Assembly: GCF_001552215.1 (NCBI RefSeq)
Contig: NZ_BCQT01000011.1
Coordinates: forward strand, 186,001-250,000
Reading direction: 5' to 3'
Length of the DNA stretch: 64,000 nt
Origin: Actinomadura macra NBRC 14102
GTDB taxonomy: Bacteria > Actinomycetota > Actinomycetes > Streptosporangiales > Streptosporangiaceae
In this document: piece after piece, positions 43,201 through 51,685 of the stretch
Numbering within the stretch: the first letter of the stretch is position 1
How the letters are laid out: every line of letters starts with the position of its first letter
The notes under the pieces: generated by a model
What the model saw: the letters and a program-made list of their open reading frames with translations, nothing else
Database searches by the model: none
What the model was told of the DNA's origin: nothing
Position numbers and translations under genes: made by a program

Positions 43201-46200
43201 AGCGCCCGACCGGAACAGGACGGCACGCTGACCTGCCGGGTGTCCAGCCGAAGTGTGGACGAGGACTCCTGGACCGTGCACAGCCAAGCCGTCGCGAAGG
43301 GCATGGACGCCCCCGGCGACCGAACGCCCGAGCCGTTCGACCTGATCAAGGAGCGCTGCGATCGCCACCACGGCCGTCCGGACTTCTACGCCTGGCACGC
43401 CGAGCGGGGAAACCAGTGGGAAGGCGCCTTCCAGGGAGTCGCCGAGGTGTGGCGGACCGACGGTGAGGCACTGGCGCGCCTGGAATGCCCTGCGGATCTG
43501 CACGGCGACCTCGGCGCCTACGAGTTCCATCCCGCGATGCTCGACGCCTGCGGCCATTCGCTCGTCGCCGCCAGACCCGACGTCGCCGCCGGCCAGGACC
43601 AGGTGTTCGTCCTCGGCGGCATCGACGAGGTGCGCGTCTATGGCAAGCCCACCGAGATCGTGCACAGTCACGCCCGGCTCGTCCCCTCCGGTGACGGCGC
43701 ATCCTTCGGCGGGCATGTGAAGGTCTTCGACCGCGACGGTCTTCTTGTGGCGGAGCTGCGTGGTGCCCGCCTCCAATACCTCCTCGGAAAGGCACCCGAA
43801 CCCGTGCGTGAGACCGGCTCCACCGCTGCTGAGACCGGCCCCTACCAGGACTGGTTGTACGACCTGGAGTTCGTCGAAACGGCCACGCCGCCCGCGCCGG
43901 TCGCCGATCCGGGAACCTGGCTGGTGTTCACCGACAGCGGCGCCACCGGACGGCGCCTCATCAGGAGACTGCGGGACCAGGGTGCCCACCCTGTCGCCGT
44001 CACCATCGCGGCCCGCTTCCGCGCCGCCGGGCCGGATCGCTTCGGGATCGATCCCGATCGTCCCGAGGACTTCCGCGAGCTCCTGGCGGAGCTGTCGGAA
44101 CGCGGCCCGGTGCGGGGCATCGTCCACCTGTGGTCCCTGGACGCCACCGCCTCGGCGGAGCCGGCACGCAAAGAGATCGACCGGGCGGAGCTACTGACCT
44201 GCCGGTCGGTGGTCCATCTCGTCCAGGCTCTCGACGCGCACCCGCTGCCCGGCGGGCCACGCCTGTGGCTGGTCACCCAGGACAGCCAGAAGGTGCTCCC
44301 GGACGACGAGACGAGAGGCGTGTTCCAAGCACCCCTGTGGGGGCTCGGACGCACCGCCGCGGCGGAGGACCCGACGCTCCGAACGGTGCTCGCCGACATC
44401 GACCGTGACCCGTCGAGTGTCCAGGCGCTGGTCACCGGCATGCTGTCCGACTCACCGGAGGACCAGCTCGCGCTGCGCGGTGGGCACCGGTACGCCGCCC
44501 GCCTGACCCGGCACAGGACCCGGGGACGGCAGACCGCCCGGCACATCACCATGGACCGCCCGGGCGTCATCGACGACCTGGCCGAGCAGCCGCTCCGCCA
44601 CGCACGCCCGGGGCCTGGAGAGGTTCTCATCGAGGTCTCGCACGCCGCACTGAACTACCGCGACGTCCTGACCGCCGTGGGGATGTATCCGGGCCAGTCG
44701 CTCACGCGGCCGCCGGGGCTCGGGTGGGAGTGCGCGGGCGTCATCTCCGCCGTCGGTCCGCGCGTCCAAGGCCTGGCGGTCGGGGACGAGGTGGTCGCCA
44801 TCGCCGAAGGCGCCCTCGCCACCGAGGTCCTGGCGAAGGCCGCCCTCGTGGCCCCCAAACCCCGCCGGCTCGGCCCGGCCGAAGCGGTGACCCTGCCGGC
44901 GGCGTACCTGACCGCCTACTACGCCCTCTGCCATCTCGGGCGCATCGACGCGGGCGACAAGGTTCTCATCCACACCGCCACCGGCGGCGTCGGGCTGGCC
45001 GCGTTGCAGATCGCCCGCTGGAAGAGGGCCCGCGCCTTCGGCACGGCGAGTACCGCCGAGAAGCGCCGGCTGCTCGCCGACCTCGGGATGGAGGCGACCT
45101 CCGACTCCCGTTCCCTGTCCTTCGTCGACGACTTCGCCGGGGTCGGGTTCGACCTCGTCCTCAACACCCTGACCGGGCCCGCGGTCGCCGGCAACCTGTC
45201 ACTGCTCGCCCCCTACGGCCGTTACCTGGAGATCAGCAAACGCGACATCCTCGAAGGCAACCAGGTCTCGCTGGCACCGTTCGCCCGCAACCTCAGCCTG
45301 CACGCGATCGACATCGTCGCCATGATGGCCGAGCGTCCCGAGCTGACGGGCCGCCTGCTGCGTGAGGTGTGCGCCTTGGTGGACCAGGGCGCTCTCGATC
45401 CGCTTCCGCACACCGTCTACCCGTCCGCGCGGGCGACCGAGGCGTTCCGGCTCATGAGCCAGGCCCGGCAGATCGGCAAGGTCGTCATCTCCTTCGACCA
45501 GCCCGCGGCCGTCCCCGCGCCCGCGTCCGTGGACATCGGAGAGGACGGTGTCTACCTGGTCACCGGGGGCCTGGGCGGCATCGGTGCCAAGGTCGCCGGG
45601 TGGCTCGCGGACCAGGGCGCCCGGCGGCTCCTCCTGACGGGCAGGAGCCCCGTCGCCGAGGATCACCCGACGCTGACCGCGCTTCGGGCCCAGGGGGCGG
45701 AGGTGACCTATGCCGCGCTCGACGTCGCGGATCTGCCGGCGATGAAGGGCCTGCTCTCACGCCACCCCGATCTTCGCGGGGTGTTCCACGCGGCGGGCAC
45801 CGTGGACTATGCCCCGCTGCGCGACCTCGGTCGCGACGAGCTCTCCGGGCTGTTGAAGGCCAAGGTCCGCGGTTCGATGAACCTTGACCGCCTGGTCGGT
45901 GACGGTCTGGACATGTTCGTCCTGTTCTCGTCCGGCTCGGCGCTGGTGGGCTCGCCGTTCCTCGGCGGATACGCCGCCGGCAACGCCTTCCAGGACGCCC
46001 TCGCTCACCGACGGCGAGCCAGGGGAGCCGTCGCGACGGTGGTCAACTGGGGCTTCTGGGACGAAGTCGGCATGGTCGCGCGGCAGCAGAGCCAGGAGGG
46101 GCGCAGCCTCGTCCCCCAGGGGATGTCCGGCTTCACCCCGGAGGAGGGGCTGGACGTCCTCGGCAGACTCTTGGCGGAGAACGCCACCCAGACGGCCGTC

Positions 46201-46830
46201 CTTCCTGCTGACTGGGACGTGTGGGCCCGCGCCTATCCCGAGGCCGCCGGAAGTCCGCTGCTGAGTACTCTCATCGGCCGGACGCCCACGCCATCCGGCC
46301 CGCGTCACCAGCCGCAGCCGCCCAAGAAGCCCGCCGACGCTGCCACGACGCGTCCCGCAGCGGCTCCTCCAGCATCGCAGCCGGTGCAAGCCGCGCCAGC
46401 CATGGTGGTGCCGCCCAGCACCGCTCCCGCCATCGCCGCGCCGGAGGGCCCGGTGCCCGCCGACCCGGCAGAGCCCGTCAGGCACCATGCACCACAGGAC
46501 AAGCCGGCGGGGGACAAGCCGGCACCATCGGTTCCGCCGACCGCCACGGGGTCTGACTTTCCGGCACCGGCGAGAACCGGCAACGAGAACGATGCCCAGG
46601 TCGAGGACCTCTTCGTCGAGAGAGTCGCCGAAGTCCTGGGTCTGAAGGCCGAGCGGATCAACATCCGGCGGCCGCTCAACAAGATGGGGCTCGACTCGCT
46701 GATGGCCGTCGAACTGCGCAACCGGCTGGAGCGCGACCTCGGCGTGAAGATCCCCATCGTCAGCATCCTCAAGGGAGGCAGCATCGCCTCCGTCGCGGCG
46801 ACGATCCGTGATTCTCAAACACAGGGGTAG
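40231..46830 (+). CDS. Highly reducing type I polyketide synthase, KS-AT-DH-ER-KR-ACP
   Basis: 2199 residues from the ATG at 40231 (aggagagg upstream; earlier in-frame ATGs lack this site). KS about 10-435, Cys183 in DTACSSS, EAHGTGT and TNLGH present. AT about 540-830, GHSMGE and FASH, which resembles the methylmalonyl-type YASH signature. DH about 903-1185, with DHRVQSTVILPG (Gly of the motif replaced by Ser) and HPAMLDAC. A structural KR half follows, then ER about 1443-1757 (HTATGGVGLAA) and KR about 1767-1950 (GGLGGIGA, Tyr in GGYAAGN). After a Pro/Ala-rich linker, ACP about 2120-2193, Ser2156 in GLDSLMA. A single complete reducing module without loading domain or thioesterase suggests iterative synthesis of a saturated, perhaps methyl-branched acyl chain and release by a separate enzyme. 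Confidence 0.95.
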   Translation: MPVGTLRTALAEPVAIIGMAGRFAGAPDVGSLWRLLNDGTDAIEEIPSDRYDIDAVFDPAPRTPGRTVSRWGGLIEDVKGFDAEFFGIAPREAERMDPQQRLLLEVAHEAIEDAGQRLDALAGSDTGVFVGQLGGDYWHMQYRHPERLDLYAMTGAASRAITSGRVSFAFDLRGPSVTVDTACSSSLVAVHQAMQALRLGECGLAIAAGVNVVLLPEEGVVYSGAGMLAKDGRCKFGDASGDGFVRSDGVGVVILKRLDQALADGDQIRAVLRGSAVGNDGRSSGYMVTPGVEGQRDVIQRAFRDADIDPAEADYVEAHGTGTSVGDPVELAALAEVLGAGRPADRPCLAGSIKTNLGHTEAAAGVASLIKTVLCLEKGVIPPSLHLRDPNPAVAWDELPLRIVTERTPMPERGRPAIAGISSFGFSGTNAHVVLTAPPVPQAAVPADDRTELLVLSATSPEALETLALRAADDLTSGPGRGRSLRDVCHSLATRRSRFESRLAVPVSSHEQAANALRAFAEGDDEPGLSSTDYADPEVRPRVAFVFPGQGSQWAGMGRELMATEPVFADTIAACSQAIQREAGWSLEELLRSGDEDQFTATPIVQPALWAMEIALAALWQSWGVEPDVVIGHSMGESAAAYVAGALDLADAAAVICRRSRLADRLAGQGLMAWAALSGAEAAAAIAGHEQSVAVAACNSVRSTVISGAADTVRTILDELDTREVFNRVVRVDFASHCPQVDAIREPLLQELADLAPRAGTVPLHSTLLNEEIDGSGMDAEYWVRNIREPVDFVGAVQAQLEHGDTVFVELSPHPLLINSIRETARALGADTTAVGSLRRDEPERENLLAAVGALHVAAGPVDFAALTPGGRFVPVPHHPWRHTAHWLPTDAEPARPPAPPVHPLLPTSSVAVTADGTHVWEGPFDLRRNAYLLDHRVQSTVILPGTAHVELMLAAARSVLGDASAGLADVRFDRALFLDEEGPEQIVQVSARPEQDGTLTCRVSSRSVDEDSWTVHSQAVAKGMDAPGDRTPEPFDLIKERCDRHHGRPDFYAWHAERGNQWEGAFQGVAEVWRTDGEALARLECPADLHGDLGAYEFHPAMLDACGHSLVAARPDVAAGQDQVFVLGGIDEVRVYGKPTEIVHSHARLVPSGDGASFGGHVKVFDRDGLLVAELRGARLQYLLGKAPEPVRETGSTAAETGPYQDWLYDLEFVETATPPAPVADPGTWLVFTDSGATGRRLIRRLRDQGAHPVAVTIAARFRAAGPDRFGIDPDRPEDFRELLAELSERGPVRGIVHLWSLDATASAEPARKEIDRAELLTCRSVVHLVQALDAHPLPGGPRLWLVTQDSQKVLPDDETRGVFQAPLWGLGRTAAAEDPTLRTVLADIDRDPSSVQALVTGMLSDSPEDQLALRGGHRYAARLTRHRTRGRQTARHITMDRPGVIDDLAEQPLRHARPGPGEVLIEVSHAALNYRDVLTAVGMYPGQSLTRPPGLGWECAGVISAVGPRVQGLAVGDEVVAIAEGALATEVLAKAALVAPKPRRLGPAEAVTLPAAYLTAYYALCHLGRIDAGDKVLIHTATGGVGLAALQIARWKRARAFGTASTAEKRRLLADLGMEATSDSRSLSFVDDFAGVGFDLVLNTLTGPAVAGNLSLLAPYGRYLEISKRDILEGNQVSLAPFARNLSLHAIDIVAMMAERPELTGRLLREVCALVDQGALDPLPHTVYPSARATEAFRLMSQARQIGKVVISFDQPAAVPAPASVDIGEDGVYLVTGGLGGIGAKVAGWLADQGARRLLLTGRSPVAEDHPTLTALRAQGAEVTYAALDVADLPAMKGLLSRHPDLRGVFHAAGTVDYAPLRDLGRDELSGLLKAKVRGSMNLDRLVGDGLDMFVLFSSGSALVGSPFLGGYAAGNAFQDALAHRRRARGAVATVVNWGFWDEVGMVARQQSQEGRSLVPQGMSGFTPEEGLDVLGRLLAENATQTAVLPADWDVWARAYPEAAGSPLLSTLIGRTPTPSGPRHQPQPPKKPADAATTRPAAAPPASQPVQAAPAMVVPPSTAPAIAAPEGPVPADPAEPVRHHAPQDKPAGDKPAPSVPPTATGSDFPAPARTGNENDAQVEDLFVERVAEVLGLKAERINIRRPLNKMGLDSLMAVELRNRLERDLGVKIPIVSILKGGSIASVAATIRDSQTQG

Positions 46831-46832
46831 AA

Positions 46833-47861
46833 GTGAAGACCACGGGGATACACATCGCGGGGCTGGGTTCGTTCATCCCGCCCATTGTCGATGCGAAGAA
46901 GGCCGTGGAGCTGGGGCTCTACGACGCCGAAGACTACGAGTGGTACGGCTGGACGGGGGCGGCGGTCGCGGGAGACACCCCCGCACCCGACATGGCCGTC
47001 ACCGCGGCGCGGCGGGCGATGGCCCACGCCGGCATCCCAGGCGACGACCTCGACCTGCACATTCACGCCTGCGGCCATGAACAGGGCCCGGAAGGGTGGT
47101 CGGCGCAGCACTACATCCTGCACCACATCACCGACCGGGACCTCCCCTCCTTCCGGGTCTGGCAGGCGTGCAGCGCAATGATCGGCTCGATGGAGCTGGC
47201 GGCCTGCCATCTCATGGCGAGCCCGGAACGCAAGGCGGCTCTCGTGACGGGCGCCGACAATGTGGGGACGCCGGGTTTCAACCGGTGGGCCTTCGGTATC
47301 CAGAACGGCGTCGTGGGCGACGCGGCGAGTGCGGTCGTGCTGTCCACCCGCGGCGGATTCGCGCGGTTGCTCGCCATCACCACCGGCTCCACCGCCGAGG
47401 TGGAGGCGCAGTACCGGGGGACGGAGCCGTTGTTCCCGCCGCGTCCGGCGGACGGCGGCCAGGTGGACTTCCGGGAACGGCTCGCCGCGAACGGAGGTCT
47501 CGACGAGACCGTCGCCGAGGTCGTGCGGCGTCAGGGGGAGTTGAGGACCGAACTCGCCCTGCGCACCGTCGCCGAGGCCGACATCGACATGACCGACATC
47601 AAACGTGTCGCCCATGTCTTCACCGGCCAGGAGAGCTATCTGAAGGTCATCCTGGACCCGATGGGCCTCAGCCCCGCCCAGGGGTTGCTCGAATTCGGCC
47701 GCGGGCTCGGCCATCTGACGGTCAACGACCAGATCGTGGGACTGGAGCATCTTGTGTCGACCGGTCAGGTCGGTCCGGGGGACCACGTCCTGATCGTGGC
47801 GCACGGCGGCGGCGTCTCCATCACGTGTGCGGTGGTGGTCATTGACGAGCTGCCGGGCTGA
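46833..47861 (+). CDS. KASIII-like acyltransferase (3-oxoacyl-ACP synthase III family)
   Basis: 342 residues, thiolase fold, with the nucleophile in WQACSAM (Cys113) and probable His in AHVFTGQE. Where KASIII has the Asn of the Cys-His-Asn triad (GNTS) this protein has FGRGLGHL, so the triad is altered. Altered KASIII homologues such as CerJ- and ChlB3-like enzymes form esters or transfer acyl groups instead of condensing. It follows the PKS stop by 2 bp. I infer that it takes the chain from the PKS ACP and passes it to an alcohol, perhaps 2-hydroxyethylarsonate; this is untested. Confidence 0.85.
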   Translation: MKTTGIHIAGLGSFIPPIVDAKKAVELGLYDAEDYEWYGWTGAAVAGDTPAPDMAVTAARRAMAHAGIPGDDLDLHIHACGHEQGPEGWSAQHYILHHITDRDLPSFRVWQACSAMIGSMELAACHLMASPERKAALVTGADNVGTPGFNRWAFGIQNGVVGDAASAVVLSTRGGFARLLAITTGSTAEVEAQYRGTEPLFPPRPADGGQVDFRERLAANGGLDETVAEVVRRQGELRTELALRTVAEADIDMTDIKRVAHVFTGQESYLKVILDPMGLSPAQGLLEFGRGLGHLTVNDQIVGLEHLVSTGQVGPGDHVLIVAHGGGVSITCAVVVIDELPG

Positions 47862-47866
47862 TCGGA

Positions 47867-48505
47867 GTGGGTGAGCTTTTCGATGCCGAGCAGGCCGTCA
47901 CGAGTTTCGGCCTGCTCGGCTTCACTCTGCTGATCTTCGCTGAGTCGGGAATCCTGATCTGCGCGCTGCTGCCGTTCCTGCCCGGCGACTCTCTGCTGTT
48001 CACCGCCGGCCTCCTGGCCGCGGACGGCGCGTTCGCGGGAGGCCGGGTCTGGTTGCTGTGCCTGGTCGCCACGGTCGCCGCGGCGGCCGGCGACCAGGTC
48101 GGATACATGTTCGGCCGCAGGGTGGGGCCGAGCCTGTTCCGCCGCCCCCGGTCGCGGTTCTTCAAGCCGGAGAACGCCGAGCGCGCCCACGAGTTCTTCG
48201 CCCGGCGAGGCGCCCGCGCTCTGATCCTGGCCAGGTTCGTGCCCGTGCTGCGAACCCTCACTCCGATCGTGGCCGGCGTGGGACGCATGGACTACCGGAT
48301 GTTCACCCTGTACAACCTGCTCGGTGCGGCGCTGTGGGGTAGCGGGTTGGTGATACTCGGTTTCTTCCTGGGCCAGGTGGCCCTTGTCCGTGACAACATC
48401 GAAATCGTGCTCATCGGCATTGTGCTGTTGTCCTTCGTGCCCCTGATCGTGGAACGAATACGGCGGCGCCGGCGCCTGGCCAGTGACGAAGGAGTCGAGA
48501 AGTGA
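47867..48505 (+). CDS. DedA-family membrane protein
   Basis: 212 residues, about five hydrophobic segments, with ESGILICALLPFLPGDSLLF and GDQVGYMFGRRVG, then RFVPVLRTLTPIVAGVGRM, the DedA/SNARE-associated signature. DedA proteins act in lipid-carrier flipping and membrane homeostasis, and some support resistance to toxic compounds including metalloids. GTG start; it overlaps the decarboxylase gene by 4 nt, so it is an integral part of this operon. Confidence 0.9.
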   Translation: MGELFDAEQAVTSFGLLGFTLLIFAESGILICALLPFLPGDSLLFTAGLLAADGAFAGGRVWLLCLVATVAAAAGDQVGYMFGRRVGPSLFRRPRSRFFKPENAERAHEFFARRGARALILARFVPVLRTLTPIVAGVGRMDYRMFTLYNLLGAALWGSGLVILGFFLGQVALVRDNIEIVLIGIVLLSFVPLIVERIRRRRRLASDEGVEK

Positions 48506-49608
48506 TCGCAGCCGAGGACTTCTGCGCCGGTCTTACCGACCAGGGCTTCACCCTTGCGACCGGTGTTCCCTGCTCCTCGTTCGGCGGGCCGATCGCCTTG
48601 CTGGGCGCCCGCGGGGATGCCTACGTGCCGGCCGCCAACGAGGGCGCGGCACTCGCCATCGCGGCCGGAGCGGTGCTGGCCGGCGGCCGGCCGTACGTCA
48701 TGCTCCAGAACTCGGGTCTGGGCAATCTGGTCAACCCCCTGACCTCCCTCGTCCAGACCTATGGGCTTCCCGTGCTCACGTTCGTGAGCCTGCGCGGCTG
48801 GCCCGACCCCTCGACCGACGAGCCGCAGCACGAGGTGATGGGGCCGGCGACACGAGCGGTGCTGGAGGCGCTCGGGGCTCCATGCCAGATCCTGCGGGCC
48901 GACTGCACCGACGACGGGTTCCGGGAGATCCTGGCGAACGCGGCCAAGGAACTCGACGCCCGCCGCGCCCCGTTCGTCCTGGTCGAGCGGGGCGCCATCG
49001 GTAAGGCCGAACCGCCGGCGGCCGGCCAGGACGCCGGTCTGTCGAGCGCGGAGGCCATCCGGATCGTCGCGGAGACCGCGCCGACCGCCGCGCTCATCGC
49101 CACCACCGGCTACACCGGCCGGGAGTTGTTCGCCGTCGCGGACCGGCCGGGCAACTTCTACATGCAGGGATCCATGGGGCACGCGTCCGCGATCGGTCTC
49201 GGTGTCGCACTGACCCGCCCGCGTCAGCCGGTGATCGTGCTGGACGGGGACGGCGCGCTGCTGATGCACCTCGGCACGCTCTCCACGATCGGTCACGAGG
49301 CTCCGCCCAATCTCCTCCACGTCGTCCTCGACAACCAGGTGCACGAGTCGACCGGCGGCCAGTGCACCACGTCGAGCACCACGTCGTTCTCGGGTGCGGC
49401 GACCGCGGCCGGCTACCGTACCGCGGTCGATTGCCGTACCCAGAACGAGGTACGGGCGGCGGTGGCGGATGCGATCGCCGCGCCGGGCCCGCACTTCTGC
49501 GCGGTCCGCGTCGGACGTCGCACGGGCGTGATCCCTCCTCGCGCGACCAGTGCCGCGAGCGCGATGGACCTCGGAGACCGTTTCGCTACGACCCTGGCTC
49601 AGGGCTGA
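48502..49608 (+). CDS. Phosphonopyruvate decarboxylase homologue (putative arsonopyruvate decarboxylase)
   Basis: 368 residues, thiamine-diphosphate enzyme: pyrimidine domain with GVPCSSF and PAANEGAAL (activating Glu), QNSGLGN, and diphosphate motif GDGALLMHLGTLSTIG followed by the closing N in VVLDN. Ppd converts phosphonopyruvate to phosphonoacetaldehyde. There is no PEP mutase of the isocitrate-lyase type in the window, but iPGM and AroA homologues are present. This fits the arsenic analogue of the pathway, giving arsonoacetaldehyde (inference from the bisenarsan cluster). It ends in a 10-bp tail-to-tail overlap with ArsR-4. Confidence 0.85.
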   Translation: MIAAEDFCAGLTDQGFTLATGVPCSSFGGPIALLGARGDAYVPAANEGAALAIAAGAVLAGGRPYVMLQNSGLGNLVNPLTSLVQTYGLPVLTFVSLRGWPDPSTDEPQHEVMGPATRAVLEALGAPCQILRADCTDDGFREILANAAKELDARRAPFVLVERGAIGKAEPPAAGQDAGLSSAEAIRIVAETAPTAALIATTGYTGRELFAVADRPGNFYMQGSMGHASAIGLGVALTRPRQPVIVLDGDGALLMHLGTLSTIGHEAPPNLLHVVLDNQVHESTGGQCTTSSTTSFSGAATAAGYRTAVDCRTQNEVRAAVADAIAAPGPHFCAVRVGRRTGVIPPRATSAASAMDLGDRFATTLAQG

Positions 49609-49985
49609 GCTTGTTCGAGGTCGGTGACCAGTGCGTTGATGCCCTCCGGAGTCAGGGACGCGAGCCCGGCCAGGATCTTCACCGGCTCGATCAGTGCCGT
49701 GCAGCAGAGCGTGTAGACGTTGCTGCGCCCGCGTGGCACGGCCTCCACCAGCCCGTGCTCGCGCAGCGGCGCGAGGTGGTGGCTCACCAGGGTCTGGCTG
49801 AGTCCCGTGGCCTCTTGCAACTGCTTGACGGTGTGGGGCCCCTGGGCGAGAAGGAGCAGGAGAGTGAGCCGGTTCTCGTCCGCCACCGCGCGGAGCTTGG
49901 GGGCGAGGTCCTTCGCGCGGGCGTGCTCTTCGAGCAATTCGCGAGGGACGCCGCTCTCGCCCTCCGGTCTCGACGGCTGTGCCAT
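49599..49985 (-). CDS. ArsR-family regulator 4
   Basis: 128 residues; winged helix ENRLTLLLLLAQGPHTVKQLQEATGLSQTLVSHHLAPLREHGLVEAV. It lacks the CVC motif; the only Cys is in YTLCCTAL, so metal sensing may involve the C-terminal part. It lies downstream of the MFS gene on the same strand, and the two are probably co-transcribed (33 bp apart). Confidence 0.88.
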   Translation of the reverse strand: MAQPSRPEGESGVPRELLEEHARAKDLAPKLRAVADENRLTLLLLLAQGPHTVKQLQEATGLSQTLVSHHLAPLREHGLVEAVPRGRSNVYTLCCTALIEPVKILAGLASLTPEGINALVTDLEQAQP

Positions 49986-50018
49986 CGCCGTACCTCCGTC
50001 TTCCTGCCTGCGCCGAGT

Positions 50019-51551
50019 CTATGCGCCGGTGCGGGCCTGTTCGCCATGCAATGATCCTGCGGACGACTCCTCGGTCCGGCTCCGGGGCAGGACCACCGCT
50101 GAGAAGGCGGCGCCGACGAGGGTCGTTCCCACAGCGATCAGCGCGGCCCAGCTGAAGCCGTGTGTGAACGCTTCCTTGGCGCCCAGCACGACCTGCTCGG
50201 GCAGCTGTCCCGCCAGGCCGGAGGCCCCGGCCACCGATTCGCGGACGGCGTCGGCCGCCGCCGGGGGCAGCGCGCCCAGGTCCGGCAACTCGTCCCGGTA
50301 GACGCTGACGCTCACGCTGCCGCTGACCGCGATGCCCAGGGAACCGCCCACCTGCATCGCGGTGTCCGCCACGGCCGACCCCGCGCCCGCCTGGTGCTCG
50401 GCCGAGACGACGAGCAGCGCGTCCACGGCCGCGGGCAGGGCGATGCCCATCCCCAGCCCGAACACCGCCAACCCCATCAGCGCACGCCCGTCCGAGCCCA
50501 CGTCGAGAGCGGCGAGGAATCCGAGCCCCGCGGCGCACAGCAGGAGACCGGAGGTCACCACGGCCCTCAGCCCGGCGCGCTCGACGAGCTTGGGCGACAG
50601 CGGCGCACCGATCATCATGGTGCCGATGGCCAGCATGCGCACCCCGGCCGCCAGCGGCGACAGATCCAGCACCGCCTGAAGATGCAGCGTGAGCAGGAAA
50701 AGGCCGCTGTACAGGCCGAACGACACGCAGGTGATGATCAGAGTCGATCCGCCGTAGCGTGCGTTCCGCAGCATCCCGACGTCCAGCATGGGGTGCGCGG
50801 TGCGGCGCTCGTGCACGATGAACAGGATCAGCAGCAGCAGGCCGAGACCGAGCGACCCCAGCGACAGGGGCGATGCCCAGCCGTAGTGCGGAGCTTCGAC
50901 GAGGCCATAGACGACGGCCGTGAGTCCCGCGACCGACAGCAGCGCGCCTATCAGATCGAGTCCAGGGTGGTTCGGATCGCGGGACTCGGGGATCAGAGCG
51001 GCGCCGGCGATGAGGGCGACCGCGGCCAGCGGCACGTTGATCAGGAACAGCGAACCCCACCAGAACTTCTCCAGCAGCAGCCCGCTCACGACCGGTCCCA
51101 GCGGCACGCCGACGGCCGCGGCTCCGGACCAGATACCGATGGCCTTGGCCTGCTCCTCCACCGGGAAGATGTCCTTGATGATCGCCAGGGTGGCGGGCAT
51201 CATCAGCGCGGCGCCGACGCCCATGAGAGTACGGAACGTGATCATCGCTTCGGCCGACGTGGACAGCGCCGCGCCCAGCGAGAAGAGCGCGAAGGCGCTG
51301 ACTCCCAGCGCGAGCAGCCGTTTGCGGCCGAACCGGTCCGCCAGCCCGCCGGCCATGAGCAGGAGCCCGCCGAAGGCCAGCGCGTACGCGTCGACCGTCC
51401 ACTGGAGCTGGCTGGTCGTCGCGTCCAGGTCACGCTGGATGCTCGGCAGCGCGAGGTTGAGGATCAGCGTGTCGAGCCCGATGAGAATCAGGCTCAGGCA
51501 CAGCACGGCAAGGATCGTCCAGCGTCGCTGGTACGCGGTCGTACGGTCCAC
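50019..51551 (-). CDS. MFS drug/proton antiporter, DHA2 (EmrB/QacA) type with 14 membrane segments
   Basis: 510 residues. Motif A variants (GGLADRFGRKRLL) and motif C (GAAAVGVPLGPVVSGLLLEKFWW) are clear, and the segment count agrees with 14-TMS exporters. GTG start. It is probably the exporter for the arsenic-containing product or its precursor, controlled by ArsR-4 (inference from adjacency). Confidence 0.9.
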   Translation of the reverse strand: MDRTTAYQRRWTILAVLCLSLILIGLDTLILNLALPSIQRDLDATTSQLQWTVDAYALAFGGLLLMAGGLADRFGRKRLLALGVSAFALFSLGAALSTSAEAMITFRTLMGVGAALMMPATLAIIKDIFPVEEQAKAIGIWSGAAAVGVPLGPVVSGLLLEKFWWGSLFLINVPLAAVALIAGAALIPESRDPNHPGLDLIGALLSVAGLTAVVYGLVEAPHYGWASPLSLGSLGLGLLLLILFIVHERRTAHPMLDVGMLRNARYGGSTLIITCVSFGLYSGLFLLTLHLQAVLDLSPLAAGVRMLAIGTMMIGAPLSPKLVERAGLRAVVTSGLLLCAAGLGFLAALDVGSDGRALMGLAVFGLGMGIALPAAVDALLVVSAEHQAGAGSAVADTAMQVGGSLGIAVSGSVSVSVYRDELPDLGALPPAAADAVRESVAGASGLAGQLPEQVVLGAKEAFTHGFSWAALIAVGTTLVGAAFSAVVLPRSRTEESSAGSLHGEQARTGA

Positions 51552-51603
51552 TGTGGCTCCCTAGGATGACGGGCCTCTTCCTATTCAGTAGCAGATGCTG
51601 TCT

Positions 51604-51635
51604 TCAACAGCAACAACTGTTGTTAGCAGAGTTGA
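51604..51635. promoter_or_regulatory. Inverted repeats between the MFS and CTP-synthase-like genes
   Basis: Inner palindrome CAACA-AC-TGTTG (51611-51622) inside an outer pair TCAAC (51604-51608) / GTTGA (51631-51635), in a low-GC divergent region. Probable operator for ArsR-4. Confidence 0.55.
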
Positions 51636-51685
51636 TATGTGTAAGACTGGGTAGAACGTCGGCTTAGACCATGCAGGGGGATGTT

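Noticed and set aside
41719..44127. Long open frame (802 codons) on the minus strand inside the PKS gene
   Set aside because: It is antisense to a PKS with complete motifs; such frames arise from the strong third-position GC bias. No protein family is recognisable.
48502..49608. Ordinary phosphonate biosynthesis locus
   Set aside because: No PEP mutase of the isocitrate-lyase superfamily or other phosphonate gene is present, whereas AroA and iPGM homologues and four ArsR genes are.
48292..51402. 1036-codon minus-strand frame across the DedA, decarboxylase and MFS genes
   Set aside because: Arg/Gly/Ala-rich shadow translation crossing several clear genes on both strands.
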